The position numbers and the translations under genes are program-made. Source: Amoeboaphelidium protococcarum (lineage: Eukaryota; Aphelidiomycota; Aphelidea). Taken from it: a stretch of DNA of 64,000 bases. Under the pieces are notes generated by a model. It was given only the letters and a program-made list of their open reading frames with translations. It was not told where the DNA came from and searched no databases. The stretch spans positions 1,800,687-1,864,686 of the forward strand of contig JALECJ010000257.1 of NCBI GenBank assembly GCA_023515745.1, in the 5' to 3' direction. Positions 23,007 through 33,881 of this stretch are shown piece after piece; position 1 is the first letter of the stretch; every line of letters begins with the position of its first letter.

Positions 23007-23384
23007 ATGTTTTTATTTGGAGCTAATCTACCAGAGTAGAAGCTTGTGAGGATTGCGCTGAGGAATATATTTGGCATTGGAGACACGAAGGCGGTGTAGA
23101 TATGCAATCGACTGTCAATACATCCGAAATGCTAGGTGAAAGATCTGAGTGAAGATATGGTGTCGCGCATATCGAAAACTATTGAACAGGATCCAGATAA
23201 AGTCGGACACGAGCTTTAGAGGAAGATTGCCGCGCGTTGCAAACACTACTATGATATTGGGTCACTGAGAGGCTAACGGTTGGCATATGGTCTCCCAGTG
23301 CACGGCTAGAGCGCGCATCCAAATGGGAAAACGGCCAAGAAGCGACACGGTCAGTTTGTATCGCTCAGAAGTAAGGCCAAGTGA
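23007..23384 (+). CDS. SWS2: Mitochondrial small-subunit ribosomal protein uS13m
   Basis: Bacterial-type S13 of the mitochondrial ribosome head. Motifs: NIFGIGDTKAVQICNRLSI (bacterial GIGKTRAQKIC), VKDLSEDMVSRI, KHYYDIGSLRGQRLAYGLPV then HGQSAHPNGKT, matching [20 protein letters not shown]. The invariant Gln of the V-R/H-G-Q motif is encoded by UAG, direct evidence for the code. 125 residues, basic C-terminus (SLRSKAK-UGA). An upstream mitochondrial presequence is not obvious; a short 5' exon cannot be excluded. Confidence 0.9.
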
Positions 23385-23529
23385 GTTATTATTATCTGTT
23401 GGTGTTATCATGTTGTGAGTGGCAATGTTCTGTTATACTATACTGAGGTGCTACTAGTGAAATTGGAAGGTGAAAGTTTAGTATATATATTCATAGAGTC
23501 TCAAAATTCTTTAGAATTAAGCAATAAAT

Positions 23530-23964
23530 TCATTTAAAGAATGACAATTTCTCTTTGAGCCAAGTCTCTGTGAATGTACTCAACTCCCGAATGTCATACA
23601 CTTTGCCAACTTCACACTTTTAGACGACATGAGTCTTGGCGGAGGCGTACAGCATATGCATCTCTGGCTTCACCGTGGTGGGAGACCAGTAGAAGAAGAT
23701 TAGAGGGTACGAGACACGACCGTCTTGATGCACATACTCAAAGGAATATACTACAAATCTCGGTTAGTTATCCGGCAATTCTTCAGCCAGATCTTCCATT
23801 GTGCAGCCATCTAGTAACTACTCAATCTTGACCTTGAAATCATCCTTGTCCACCTTCAAAATCAATGCAGCATTCTTCTTGCTCTTTCTAAATCTAAATT
23901 CCTTCAATTTATCGGTAATTTCCTGTGGAACTTCACAGATGATTTAATTTGTATTCTGAGACAT
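23530..23964 (-). CDS. GMF: Glia maturation factor (ADF-H family, Arp2/3 debranching)
   Basis: ADF-homology protein that binds Arp2/3 complex, severs actin branches and inhibits new nucleation (Aim7 in yeast). 144 residues, almost collinear with human [81 protein letters not shown] and [14 protein letters not shown]. The UAA codon in NQPRF lies at a Gln conserved in animals (RQPRF). Together with Cdc24 this points to an actin-driven amoeboid or tip-growing stage. Confidence 0.96.
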
Positions 23965-24377
23965 ATTTGTCCTGTTCAATTAGCCTTTGATAGAGTATGA
24001 ATGGTTAACGGTAGCAAATGTATAAGTACTGAGCGTGTCTATGTTGGTTTAATGTGGAATCTCTTTAAAACAGGCGCGAAGAGATTCACTCGGACGCGCG
24101 TCTTCGTACGGGCAGAACGTAAGGAGGAGTAGTTGTTATACTCGGTGTACTTACTATGAATGACATTTCATTATGTAAATTACAATTATACAAATGTCTC
24201 ATATTTTTGGAGATTGAATGTGTTTGAACAACTTTCATCAGTATTTGAGCATACAGTATAAAATTTTGATTTAAAATTTGACTTTAATGAACACTGTGAT
24301 AACAATGAAACAGGGAGCTGATTATTAGATTTTTTACATCTTGCAACAATCTTTAATCCCTATCGTATACAATTCTA
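23965..24377. other. Divergent intergenic region between GMF and DHODH
   Basis: 413 bp, AT-rich, no coding frame of note. A palindromic GACGCGCGTC lies near 24093, resembling the ACGCG-type boxes seen in several other upstream regions of this window; function unknown. Confidence 0.4.
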
Positions 24378-25695
24378 ATGAGTTCGCGTTTAGGATCTAA
24401 GGTTGCGTTTTTAGCTGGTTCGATTGGAACTTTGTCTGTGGGCAGTCTACTCTATCTATATGGGACAGATTCACGCGCTGCTGTCCACAAGTATGTCTCC
24501 CTTCCAATCATGCGGAAGCTATATGATGGCGAAGAAGCTCATGAACTTGCGATCAAGCTGGCCAAAATGGGTCTATTTCCAGTCGACCGCGTTAAAGATC
24601 AATCTGTACTCTCAGTAAAGGTGAGATTCTATTTTATTTTACTAATATAAATGTTGACTTCTGTAAAGACCTCTTTGTAGTTATTTGGAAAGAAAGTGGG
24701 CAATATCGTTGGTCTGGCAGCAGGATTTGATAAGAATGCGGAAGTGGTTGATGCAATGTTCAATGTTGGATTTGGCATTGTAGAGGTTGGAAGTATCACA
24801 CCTTTGGCTCAGGTATGTCGCGCTATAAACTTTACATTATACATAATGCTTATTTGTGATCTAAGTGTAGGAAGGTAATCCACGTCCGAGAGTATTCAGG
24901 CTGGAATAGGAGCAGGCAGTGATTAATCGATATGGCTTCAACTGTAAAGGATCCGATTTTGCAGCTGAATGTTTGAGGCAACGTTCCATACAGAAGGACA
25001 CTGGATATAAAAGTGGTGTCCGTGGGAAAGTATTAGGCATCAACCTTGGTAAGAATAAGATTTCTGCCGAGGCTTCCAATGCTGATTACGTTGATGGTGC
25101 TATCAAGTTTGGCGACTATGCTGATTATCTCGTTATTAATGTATCATCCCCTAATACTCCGAACTTACGCGCCCTATAGAAGAAGGATACGTTGAGGAGT
25201 CTTATTCATGATGTGAAGAAAGCTATTGATCAGCTGAAGACTAAGCCGGCTTTGGTTTTGAAAGTGGCACCAGATTTGAATGACCAGGAAATCGCAGATA
25301 TATCTCAAGTTCTGTTGGAAGAGAAAGTTGATGGTCTTATAGTATCAAATACTACTGTTTAGAGACCGGGTACTATAGCAAATCAGAGCGGCGGTAAAGA
25401 AGCTGGTGGCTTATCTGGTAGACCTTTGAAAGAACTTAGTATGAGTGCTTTAAGAAAATTTTATTAGAATACGAATGGAGGAATAACTATCATTGGATGT
25501 GGTGGTATATCAAGCGGTGAAGATGCCTTGGATTTCATTCTCAATGGAGCCTCTGCCATTCAACTGTACACTGCCATAGTGTATTAAGGACCGGCATTAG
25601 TTAGAGAGATCAAAGATTACCTCGCTGAAGAATGTAATTAACGTGGTGTTAAGAACATATCTGAACTTGTTGGGCAAAATTTAAAATTAAAATGA
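24378..25695 (+). CDS. DHODH: Dihydroorotate dehydrogenase, mitochondrial class 2 (3 exons)
   Basis: FMN flavoenzyme oxidising dihydroorotate to orotate with ubiquinone (pyrimidine synthesis, inner mitochondrial membrane). Exons 24378-24620, 24681-24812 and 24871-25695 with introns of 60 and 58 nt; 399 residues. N-terminal membrane segment ([20 protein letters not shown]), then the quinone-site helices ([20 protein letters not shown]). FMN domain: [84 protein letters not shown]-like IVSNTTVQRPG and [20 protein letters not shown]. The serine catalytic base in VSSPNT and the N-terminal extension mark class 2. Confidence 0.96.
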
Positions 25696-25742
25696 ATATG
25701 AGTAAGTTATATATAATGATAAAACTATAATATTTTGATCAT

Positions 25743-27716
25743 TCAAAGAAGCAGTAATGATAACGAAACAGCTATAGATGCTGATAGAATGGAAATTGTA
25801 CAATGATTAGAACATCCGGAGATGTCAGCTTGAGTTATGGTCAGAGGACCCCTCTTTCTTTCACCAGTCTTCTCATCCTTGACAAGTCCGCCAGCAGATG
25901 ATACTCCAAAAGACGCAGGAGCTTGTTGTCCAGCTTCTGATTACTATTGAGGCGACGCACGTCTAAAGTTTGTCCATCCTTAGGTTGGGAGCCTCTTGAT
26001 ACGTTCTGCAATGACCTGAGGACTGGGAGGCTTTCCGGTAACCGCATCAACATCGTCAATAGATGCCGCTTTAAATTAAACATTTTACTATGAAGAATCT
26101 TATGGCTAAAGTTGATTGACGCGCTGAGGCTGGCTTACAGAAGGCTAAGGCTTGTCAACGTCTTTCTTTTCATCAACTTTTACAGCTGGAGGAGGTGAGG
26201 GAGTAGGAGGAGGAGGAGGTGGTGGTGGCAACTAAACTTGAGGCGCAGCTTGAGGCTAAGGAGGAGACGGCTGAACAGTAGGCGGTTACACTGGGGGAGG
26301 AGGAGGAGGACGAGGTGCTGCGATAGGCTCCCTAATAGCAGAGCCCATTGCTTCACCATTAGCAACATCTTGCTATGCAAGACCAGACGCATCGGATGAG
26401 GCAGCCGATTTTGGCACACTATCGCCTTGATTCTATGCAACAGTAGTGTTAGCTGGTTACACCTACGATGGTGGCTACGCCATCTGTGCTGGCGCAGGAT
26501 TGTTGGATTGTTATGGTGACTATAGCGGCTGATTTTCTAACGGCGCAGCGACCTATCCTTGAGGAGCCTCATTCGCTACTGGCATATCAGCGGTTGGTTA
26601 CTACTGCTATCCACCATTAAGGCCACCAACAGACGATTCAGTGTTAGATGTCTCATTTCCACTCATCGGAGGCGCTGGATTATCAGGCTTCTAAGCTGCG
26701 GAGTCTTTGGGCTTTTGATCATCTCCGCTTTAGGTAGGACTAGGGGCAGGTTTAGAAGGAGGCTCAGCAACCGGCGGACGCGTCTCAGTTTTATTATTAC
26801 CATTAGCGGACAAAGGTGGATCAACCTGTCTAGGTGAAGGAGGTGAAGGAGATGACTTCTTCTACTCAGACTCTTTAGGCACTTACGAACTAGTACCACC
26901 TGCGGCGCCAGTCTCGTCCACTTTAGGTGTTAATTGGTTAGGCTCTTATTTTGCCTCTGTTTCCTCTTAGACAGATTGATCAGCTGCAGCCATTCTCTCT
27001 CTTCTATCATTGCCAGTAGGATTTTAAGGCTATGGCTTTGTAGCTTCAGGCGCAGCTTACCTTTCAACAGCTTTATCATCGCTGACGGCCTATCCTTTCA
27101 TCTCCTATGTTTCAGCTCCAAATGAGCGAGCTCTATTTTCAGGTCTGGCCTGTACGGAAGGAGCGCCTGCAGGCTCGGGTATATTAGTAGGCTTTTGTTA
27201 CTCTGGCGCTTTAGGTTGATCAACGACTGGCGCAGGTCGAGCATCGGCAGCAGCTGGTTAAGCAACAGGCGCGGGTGCAGTAGACTAAACTGGGGGTTGC
27301 TGCTGAGGATTCGCAACTTTACGCGCAGGTGCAGCTTGGGGACCCTAAGACGGCACAGGCTTGTTGTCATTACTACCACCTTATCTATCTGCAGAAGGTT
27401 GTGGTCTAGCTGCGGAATCTTGGGCAGGCACAGACGCGTTGACAGGTGCTTGTCTCTGGGCGAGCATTTGCGGCTACGCTGATTGACCAGATACAGGCGG
27501 TCTAAGCAATTATTATTATTATTACTATTGCTATGGACCGGCAGCAACTTACGCTCTCCTTGCAGGAGTCACGCCTTGAGCAGGCTTTTAGGCTGGCGCT
27601 TGCCTCTGCTGCACCGGACCTGCCTTGTTTTAAGCAGGAGGATTAGCAGTTTGCGCATCAATATCGCCCTTCAATAAGCAGATAATCAGTATTCCAATCA
27701 ATAATCGTACATGCAT
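25743..27716 (-). CDS. Secreted Pro/Gln/Ala-rich surface protein with GPI-type tail
   Basis: A 657-residue low-complexity protein visible only with UAR=Gln. It has a hydrophobic signal peptide (MHVRLLIGILIICLL) ending near GDIDA. A long region rich in Pro, Gln, Ala, Ser and charged residues follows, with polyproline runs (PRPPPPPPPV; LPPPPPPPTPS). It ends CTISILSASIAVSLSLLLL, a hydrophobic end typical of a GPI-attachment signal. No folded domain recognised. Likely a cell-wall, cyst or glue/adhesion glycoprotein. Many glutamines are UAA/UAG, and in the standard code nothing of it survives. Confidence 0.75.
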
Positions 27717-28372
27717 TATTTTAGTATGATATCTCTTGACCAGTTATGGGGATTTCAAGATAAAGAATAAATATATAACACATTCCAAAAGATTGGTATC
27801 ATGTAAGTGCAACTTCAAGCCTGTTACAGCCAATCAATCTTGGCACAGAGGTCACGCAGGTTACAATTGAATTTAGCGTGATCTAAAATGACTGTGTTAC
27901 ATCAAATCCTGATCTTTCGCCTGAGTATATCGTACATTTGAGTGAGTTTGCTTACGGAATTTCTGAAGGAGTGTTAATTTCAGGTCACTATATATTTAAA
28001 AGAGATATACAGTATACTTGAAAACGTTAATGTTCTCTGTTGCCCAAACAAGATTTCTCTCTTTCTACAAGACTCGTACTTCATTCGCCACAGATTTTAA
28101 TTTCAAATCCGTTTTGAACTTCATTATTCTAGAATTTTCAATATAAAATTATGACAAAGCATTGCATTACAAACGTGTAGTATTCGAATAAATTCGGTCT
28201 TTAAACGATGGACCTGAATGGTCAATTCATAATGATCAGTCGCTTGCAATGCTGTTACAGACGGCGTGCTCTGATTAGACGATCACATTTATTGAATCTC
28301 ATTGCTTGCCTCACCTTCTTTTACAGCAGCACTTTTAATAAAATTACAATTAATTGCACCACTCGATAAATA
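27717..28372. other. Divergent intergenic region upstream of the chitin synthase-like gene
   Basis: 656 bp between two divergent cell-surface genes; AT-rich, only very short frames. I see no gene or known regulatory motif. Confidence 0.5.
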
Positions 28373-31300
28373 ATGAAAGACTCAAATCTAAATTACCGGT
28401 CAGGTGTCCCTGCATGGATACTGAAAGTATTCGCGTTTATCATATTATCCGCGCTGTTGATCGCTGGACTACAGCTGGGCACTTCTTATGGTTGTAACAA
28501 TGGCGACATGCTATTGAGATAGGCGCAATAAGTTAATGACCGCATTATTGCTAATGGCAAAATAATATAAACCAGCAAATTATCTGATACAGCCATATAA
28601 TCCCTTGCTAGTCAGAATGGAGGCAAAGATTTGAGTGACAATTTCCCAGCTTTCACGCTGCTCGGACGTCTACCAGAATCGAACACGTATACTGATCCTG
28701 ATATTCAAGAGTGTGTCGGTGGCAGTCAACCAGTCGCTGATGAATGGCTTCGTAGGAAATTAGAGGACTCCAAATTTCGTGTCGCTGGCTCTGGACTGCT
28801 TCAGAATTGTCCTCTACCAAATGGCTCCAGTGGACCGTGTTTCTTCAGCGCTGCTGCGCGTCATGCCGTCTCAATGGCCACTGTGGGACGCGTTGTTATC
28901 ACGTCTGACATTTTGGCTTAGAAATCTAATGGAAGCGGTGGGAAGGAAACCTCATACATTGTGCTCAATGGATACGTGTATAATGTTGCACCATATCTAT
29001 AGATTGCTCTTCAAGATGGGAATTCTTTCAACGAGTCTACTGGTTTCTTCGGACAGCAGGTGACTCAATTGTTGTAAAACAATATTGGATAGGATGCTTC
29101 TGCTCAATTCAATTCTGTTCCTAAGGCTGACTAGATCTAGAGGTGTATGTCTAAACTATTTCTCGCTGGTGTCACGCAAAACACGTCATTAATGTCATCT
29201 TGCGCTTTGATAAATCCGGTGCTCTATGGATTTGCTGGCTTGATCCTCTTGTTTTCACTTCCTAAATTTATTGTTGGTCTATGCTGTTTCTCTTCTAAGA
29301 GTAGAGGCTAAGCAAAATCTAGTGTAGTTGTGTTGATGCATTGTTGTGGTTAGTCAACTGAATAACTTTAAAAATCACTATCATCCATTGCTCAATAGTA
29401 GTCTGCAGGTGGATAGAGGTGTTTTCTGTTTGCGGTCAGCGATGGAAATCCTAACACTGAGGACAATCTATTGGATGCTCTTGGTTATGATGGCCCGGAT
29501 GGTCAGGTGAAAGAGTACACATCTCTTGGAAATGGTTCTAGAAGATTGAATGCTGGACTGGTATTCACCGGCGTTTACAATTCTATTGGAGTAAAGTTGC
29601 CTTACTGCGTGGTCACCAAAGTTGGCAATAGAAGTGAACAATATAAACCGGGTCATCGCGGTAAGCTCGACTCTACCGTTCTGATTCTCTCGCTTTTGAA
29701 CAAGCTTAGTAATGTTGGAACCTCAAAGTTGTCTGCATTGGAGTTTGAAATCTTTGAGTAGATTGATTCAAAACTAAATATTGACTTGCTCCAACTCAGT
29801 TGCATGCTTTCACTGGATGCTGGTTGTGTGCTTTGCTAGAGTGCAATATCAGATCTAGCTCATGTTCTTGAGACTAATCGTCACTTGTTATCAGTATCTC
29901 CTATGGTAAAACCAGAGGCCTCGCTGTCTTCTTTTGGTCAAGCTTTGAGTACCTTTGCTTATCTGGACGAGCATCATATCAATCGTCTACTCCGAAGTTA
30001 TCTAGGGGTTTTGTGCATTTAATCTGATAAGGTAGTGATGTACAAGTTGAAAAATTCTGATGGATCTCCTTGCCTATTGCATCAACGCGTCTTGTCCATG
30101 GTCAGTAATGGGTATCAAGATTTGAGCTCCTTCGATAAAAGAGTACGTCACTGGAAAGGTGAAGAGTAGGCCTTAGTTGCTGCTTCCATGAAGTAGTTTT
30201 CTCAGATGCGACATCGCTATGATCCGTCCATAAAGGTGACTGACTCTGGAAAATTGTCCTCAATTGCTGTAATAAGAGATTACGCATCTCAATGGAAGGT
30301 TCAGTTTCATTAAAAATGGTCTCTCTTGTCATCCAGTATGGATAAGAATGCTTCATTTGGTGTAAGACTATGGGCATTCTTTGACGCTATATCCATGCTG
30401 TTACTTCCCGCTGCCACAGCGTACTGCTACTACCTGCTGGCGTAGTTTTTCTTTTAACCTCAATATTTTTCAAATGTGATATCTGTTGGATGTATTGCGC
30501 TAGTTTCTATCATTTTGATGATAATCATGATACTTAGAGGAAACTTCGTCGACGGTCTGGTGGTTCCACTTCACTTGACGATTGGATTCCCGCTCTTTGG
30601 AATTTTGATACCACTGGTAAGTATTTTCTCAGGTACTGGCATTCGTGTTATAGACTGTAATGCATCTAATGGATGGAAATGTGCTGTTGGTAGGCATGGG
30701 TGTGCAATGGAAGACTCACCAGATTCGTAGCAATATATCAACAGACGGGCTGAAGCAAAGACATTGTAACAATGGCAAAGCTTTGTCTTATCTGAACCAC
30801 AATAATATTTGGCGCGTAAAGTTGCATCTCGGAAGCAATCAAATGTAAATCAGGGTGGTTAAGATCAAGTGGCGGTTCAGATGCACGCTTAAGATCTTGA
30901 GTCTTACAATGGTGCTCCATAGTATGATTACCGTGTCAGTAACAACTATACCATGTCCTCTGCGAGTGATTTTGGATAACTTCTACCGACACCACCCGAG
31001 GCGATTAACCGCGACAGTATGTTCACTGTGAAATCTTCTCCTCGTAAACGGTCTGATGCTAGCCACAATCAAGGTCCTGAAAGTCCTGCCTTGCTCAAGC
31101 CGACTAATTTCAGAGAAGACAGAACCCCAATCATCCCAAAGTCACATTTTACTCCTACGTCACCTGGTGTGTCTAATCAAAGTCGTGCTACGTCCATGGC
31201 TAGATCTGATTATTCTTCAAAGTACGCGCCATCTTCCAATGGCAGATTCTCAAAGTATACCATGTCCTCTCGGCCAACTACTGCGGCCATGTCTGTGTAC

Positions 31301-31516
31301 TCTGACGAGACTTTGAAAATGATGTCTGGCATTGGAAAAGAAGATTTAAAAGAAGAGATCAAGCTGTTACTGCACGAAGCTGATCTAAATACTGTGACTC
31401 GACGAGAGATCAAGGATCATCTTGTGGCAGAATTTGGTGATGCAGTCGACTTTTATAACGACTATGTGGATGAATGCATCGAAGAAATTACTCTGGAAAA
31501 ACTGGCATTAATATGA
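28373..31516 (+). CDS. Class V-type chitin synthase-like protein with degenerate catalytic motifs
   Basis: Membrane glycosyltransferase homologue of 1047 residues, no myosin head. N-terminal membrane helix, then a cytochrome b5-like segment (GPCFFSAAARHAVSMATVGR, YIVLNGYVYNVAPYL), a second span (PVLYGFAGLILLFSLPKF) and the GT2 start. Strong family match at SLGNGSRRLNAGLVFTG and PYCVVTKVGNRSEQYKPGHR (fungal PYIVVVKVGKPSERSRPGNR), LSALEFEIFEQI. After this the catalytic half is eroded. The DAD region is MLSLDAGCV; the G-E-D-R-x-L-T-T motif reads GEEQALVAASM near residue 596; and the Q-R-R-R-W box is YASQWKVQFHQKW near residue 640. Four or more C-terminal spans follow, then a DEK_C domain (DLKEEIKLLLHEADLNTVTR) to the UGA. 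The family fits; chitin synthesis activity seems unlikely. Confidence 0.85.
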
Positions 31517-31572
31517 TGAAGTTAATTAATAAAGCTCATAATAATATAAGACTTCTCGGTTCACTTTAATCA

Positions 31573-32367
31573 TCACAGTTCATTTAATGTGCACTCAAAG
31601 TCCTCTGTATCCGTGCTTTCAATTGCATTAGCTCTCAAAAGACAAGACTCAAGATCTTGAGCATCGAAACCTTCGCCAGATTTGTATGACGGAATATAAT
31701 CAATTAATCTTGTCATATTAACAACCAAATCACCATCTTGATAAACTAAAATAGATGGAATAGCAATCAAATCATAATCAGGATCCGCGTCCAGAGCATC
31801 AATAGACAGGAACTTGGCAAAACAATACTTTTTGGCAATCAACTACAGCATTTAGCTTATTTCTTGGCATAGCTGATTACGTACGCGCAACAATGCCAGC
31901 ACTTTGACACCATAATTACAATCTTCGACTTCTTTAACATAAGATGACGCTCCAATGATCCTCAAATCGCCATATTTGACCCTTTGACGCGGCTGGCTTT
32001 GTTGTTGTTTCAAGTCGCGCAATCGCTTCTGCCGATATTCCTCAATGAACTGCTGGTCGTCGTCATTCAGTGACTCTTACTATTAGCCTTGATAGACATC
32101 TTATAGCGGTAAAGTCAGGGCCATAGAGTACTTATAAGCCTGCTAAACTATAGAACTCTACTCGCTAAATCTTTAACGGTGCTCCTCTCTTTAATGTTCA
32201 TGATAATCAGCCAGCACTCCCTTCGGACCGGTTCTCTTTCCGCTGCGCTGCAACTCTTCTGGCAATTCCGATGCATATTGACTTTATCCTCCAATCTGCT
32301 GTTCCGACTCTTCGTCCACAAACTGAACAGCATTCAACAACTATTAATCTAACGGTGAGTAATTCAT
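31573..32367 (-). CDS. Phosducin-like protein
   Basis: Thioredoxin-fold co-chaperone of the phosducin/PhLP1 family, which assists CCT folding of G-beta-gamma. 264 residues. Signature GKRTGPKGVLADYHEHQREE (phosducin TGPKGVINDWRK), helical QQFIEEYRQKRLRDLKQQ and KYGDLRIIGASSYVKEVED. Then the thioredoxin-like domain CYGVKV-type NYGVKVLALLRVRNQLCQ, YCFAKFLSIDAL, LIAIPSILVYQDGDLVVNM. It ends in an acidic tail (TEDFECTLNEL). Gln-rich with many UAR codons. The fungal homologue is required for G-protein signalling. Confidence 0.88.
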
Positions 32368-32534
32368 AATTTTGTAACACTATTTTAAATATATGTTATT
32401 AACGGAAGACAAGAAGACAGAGGATACACCGGGCAGAATCAGACCTTGTTTGAATCTCGGTCGTTTTTCAATCTCTTTCCTCCAAGCAAAAGAACGGCGC
32501 TCAGCGTTATCGAAGCTTCATCAGAGCAAAAGAG

Positions 32535-33443
32535 ATGGCTGACAGTGATCGACTGTTTGAATTGGCAGAATTGAAGCGTCAGATTAATACATCAGTTAAT
32601 GCATAGAGGTATTGGTAGTTATTGCACGTGTTCTTTAATGGATCTATTAATAAGACTGAGTTTGATGCGCAAGTAAAGGAGATTCTCGGTAGTGATGATC
32701 TAATTGCCGTTCACAATAAATTGATGCTCAATCTCATACACATCACTCTTCCTGATGTCGGTGGTGGTACTTTAGATGCGGATCAATAATTACTAGAATG
32801 GTAATAAATTGTTCGCACTGGTGGAATAAAGAGTGACGATAATACCGTTATCAACATAGATCCGCTGTATAATGCAGAAACTCTAATGTATCAGACTCTA
32901 CTCAACTTTCCCACACTGGATGAGTTGAGGAGGTCATTGGATGAGACTACTATATAAACTCTCCCGGCAGTAGACAAGAAGGTTCAAAATACGCAAGCTC
33001 TAATAAAATCTGGACTTTTGAGTGATTGTGAATTTCTGGATCTTTCAGTCATTGAACATAGATTGGCTAGTGTGAGTGAATCTGAAGGTGTTAAATATTC
33101 TGATGATTGTACAAGGTATATAGCTGATGCTCTAAAGTTGTACTTATTGAACCTCATTGATAGACTGGTTGACTAAAAGACTCTTACTAGGCCAGGTGCT
33201 TTGATAGACTCCACTACCAAGTACAATTTTCGGCGCGTGGATCAACACACCACTACAGACGATCAAGCATCACTGTCAACTGCTGCAAGTCTTTAGAAGT
33301 AACTTGGTATTATAGATTTACAGCTGGCTCAGTCCTGCGATAGAAACTTTCTTGATCGATCCTATCAAGAGCAACTGCTTCTAATTGGGCCTTAACACGT
33401 TTCCAAAAATATTCTCCGCCAATCAGGATTGAGAATTAATTGA
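32535..33443 (+). CDS. HFI1: SAGA complex subunit Hfi1/TADA1
   Basis: Histone-fold-containing structural subunit of the SAGA transcription coactivator. 302 residues. The N-terminal SAGA-Tad1 signature is clear: ELAELKRQINTSVNAQRYWQ, LLHVFFNGSINKTEFDAQVK, EILGSDDLIAVHNKLMLNLI. A histone-fold-like C-terminal half contains PTLDELRRSLDETT, IEHRLASVSE and YSDDCTRYIADALKLYLLNL. Single exon, UGA stop. Length is between yeast Hfi1 (about 490) and human TADA1 (335). Confidence 0.85.
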
Positions 33444-33881
33444 CGTTATAGCGTTTGTGATCTTTAACATGGTGAACTTCAATTCCATTTTCTTATTTAC
33501 CAATTTATAATCGTTGAATTTGTGTAATTATATTGACAGTTAAATAATTTGAGGTAAGATTTTGTATTGTTTAGAGTGAGAGTAATGCCTAATAATCTGA
33601 GAGTATTCACCGGAGATGATGTAACATTAGTGGTAAAGAGCGTGGAAAGTGTGGAATGAATCGCCGAAAATTTGATCAGTGGACGCGACTTTGTTTTGAA
33701 ACAGACGGTCAGTTGTTACAGAGGACTGTATATAAAGTCGCGTCCATGTTATGGTGATCATTGCTCAATATCATATCATATCATCTGTTGACTCGGGGAA
33801 TCTATCGGATTAGGCTGCTCTCACTCTAAATCATTTCCATATTCAGTATAATAATTATTAATAGTGTGTAGATTTAATCCA
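33444..33881. other. Intergenic region upstream of CDC24 (with inverted repeat)
   Basis: 438 bp without a credible gene. It holds a perfect 12-bp inverted repeat flanking a TATA-like element, listed separately. Confidence 0.5.
33681..33745. promoter_or_regulatory. Perfect 12-bp inverted repeat around a TATA-like element
   Basis: Arms GGACGCGACTTT (33681-33692) and AAAGTCGCGTCC (33734-33745) with a 41-bp spacer. The right arm directly abuts GTATATAA, a good TATA box, and the CDC24 ATG lies about 136 bp downstream. The arms contain ACGCGA, close to the fungal MBF (ACGCGT) box. May be a dimeric transcription-factor site or a small hairpin. Confidence 0.5.

Noticed and set aside
26180-27547. Leu/Arg-rich ORFs in the PQ-rich gene region
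   Set aside because: Other frames of the same Pro/Gln-rich coding sequence; they lack starts, domains and normal composition.
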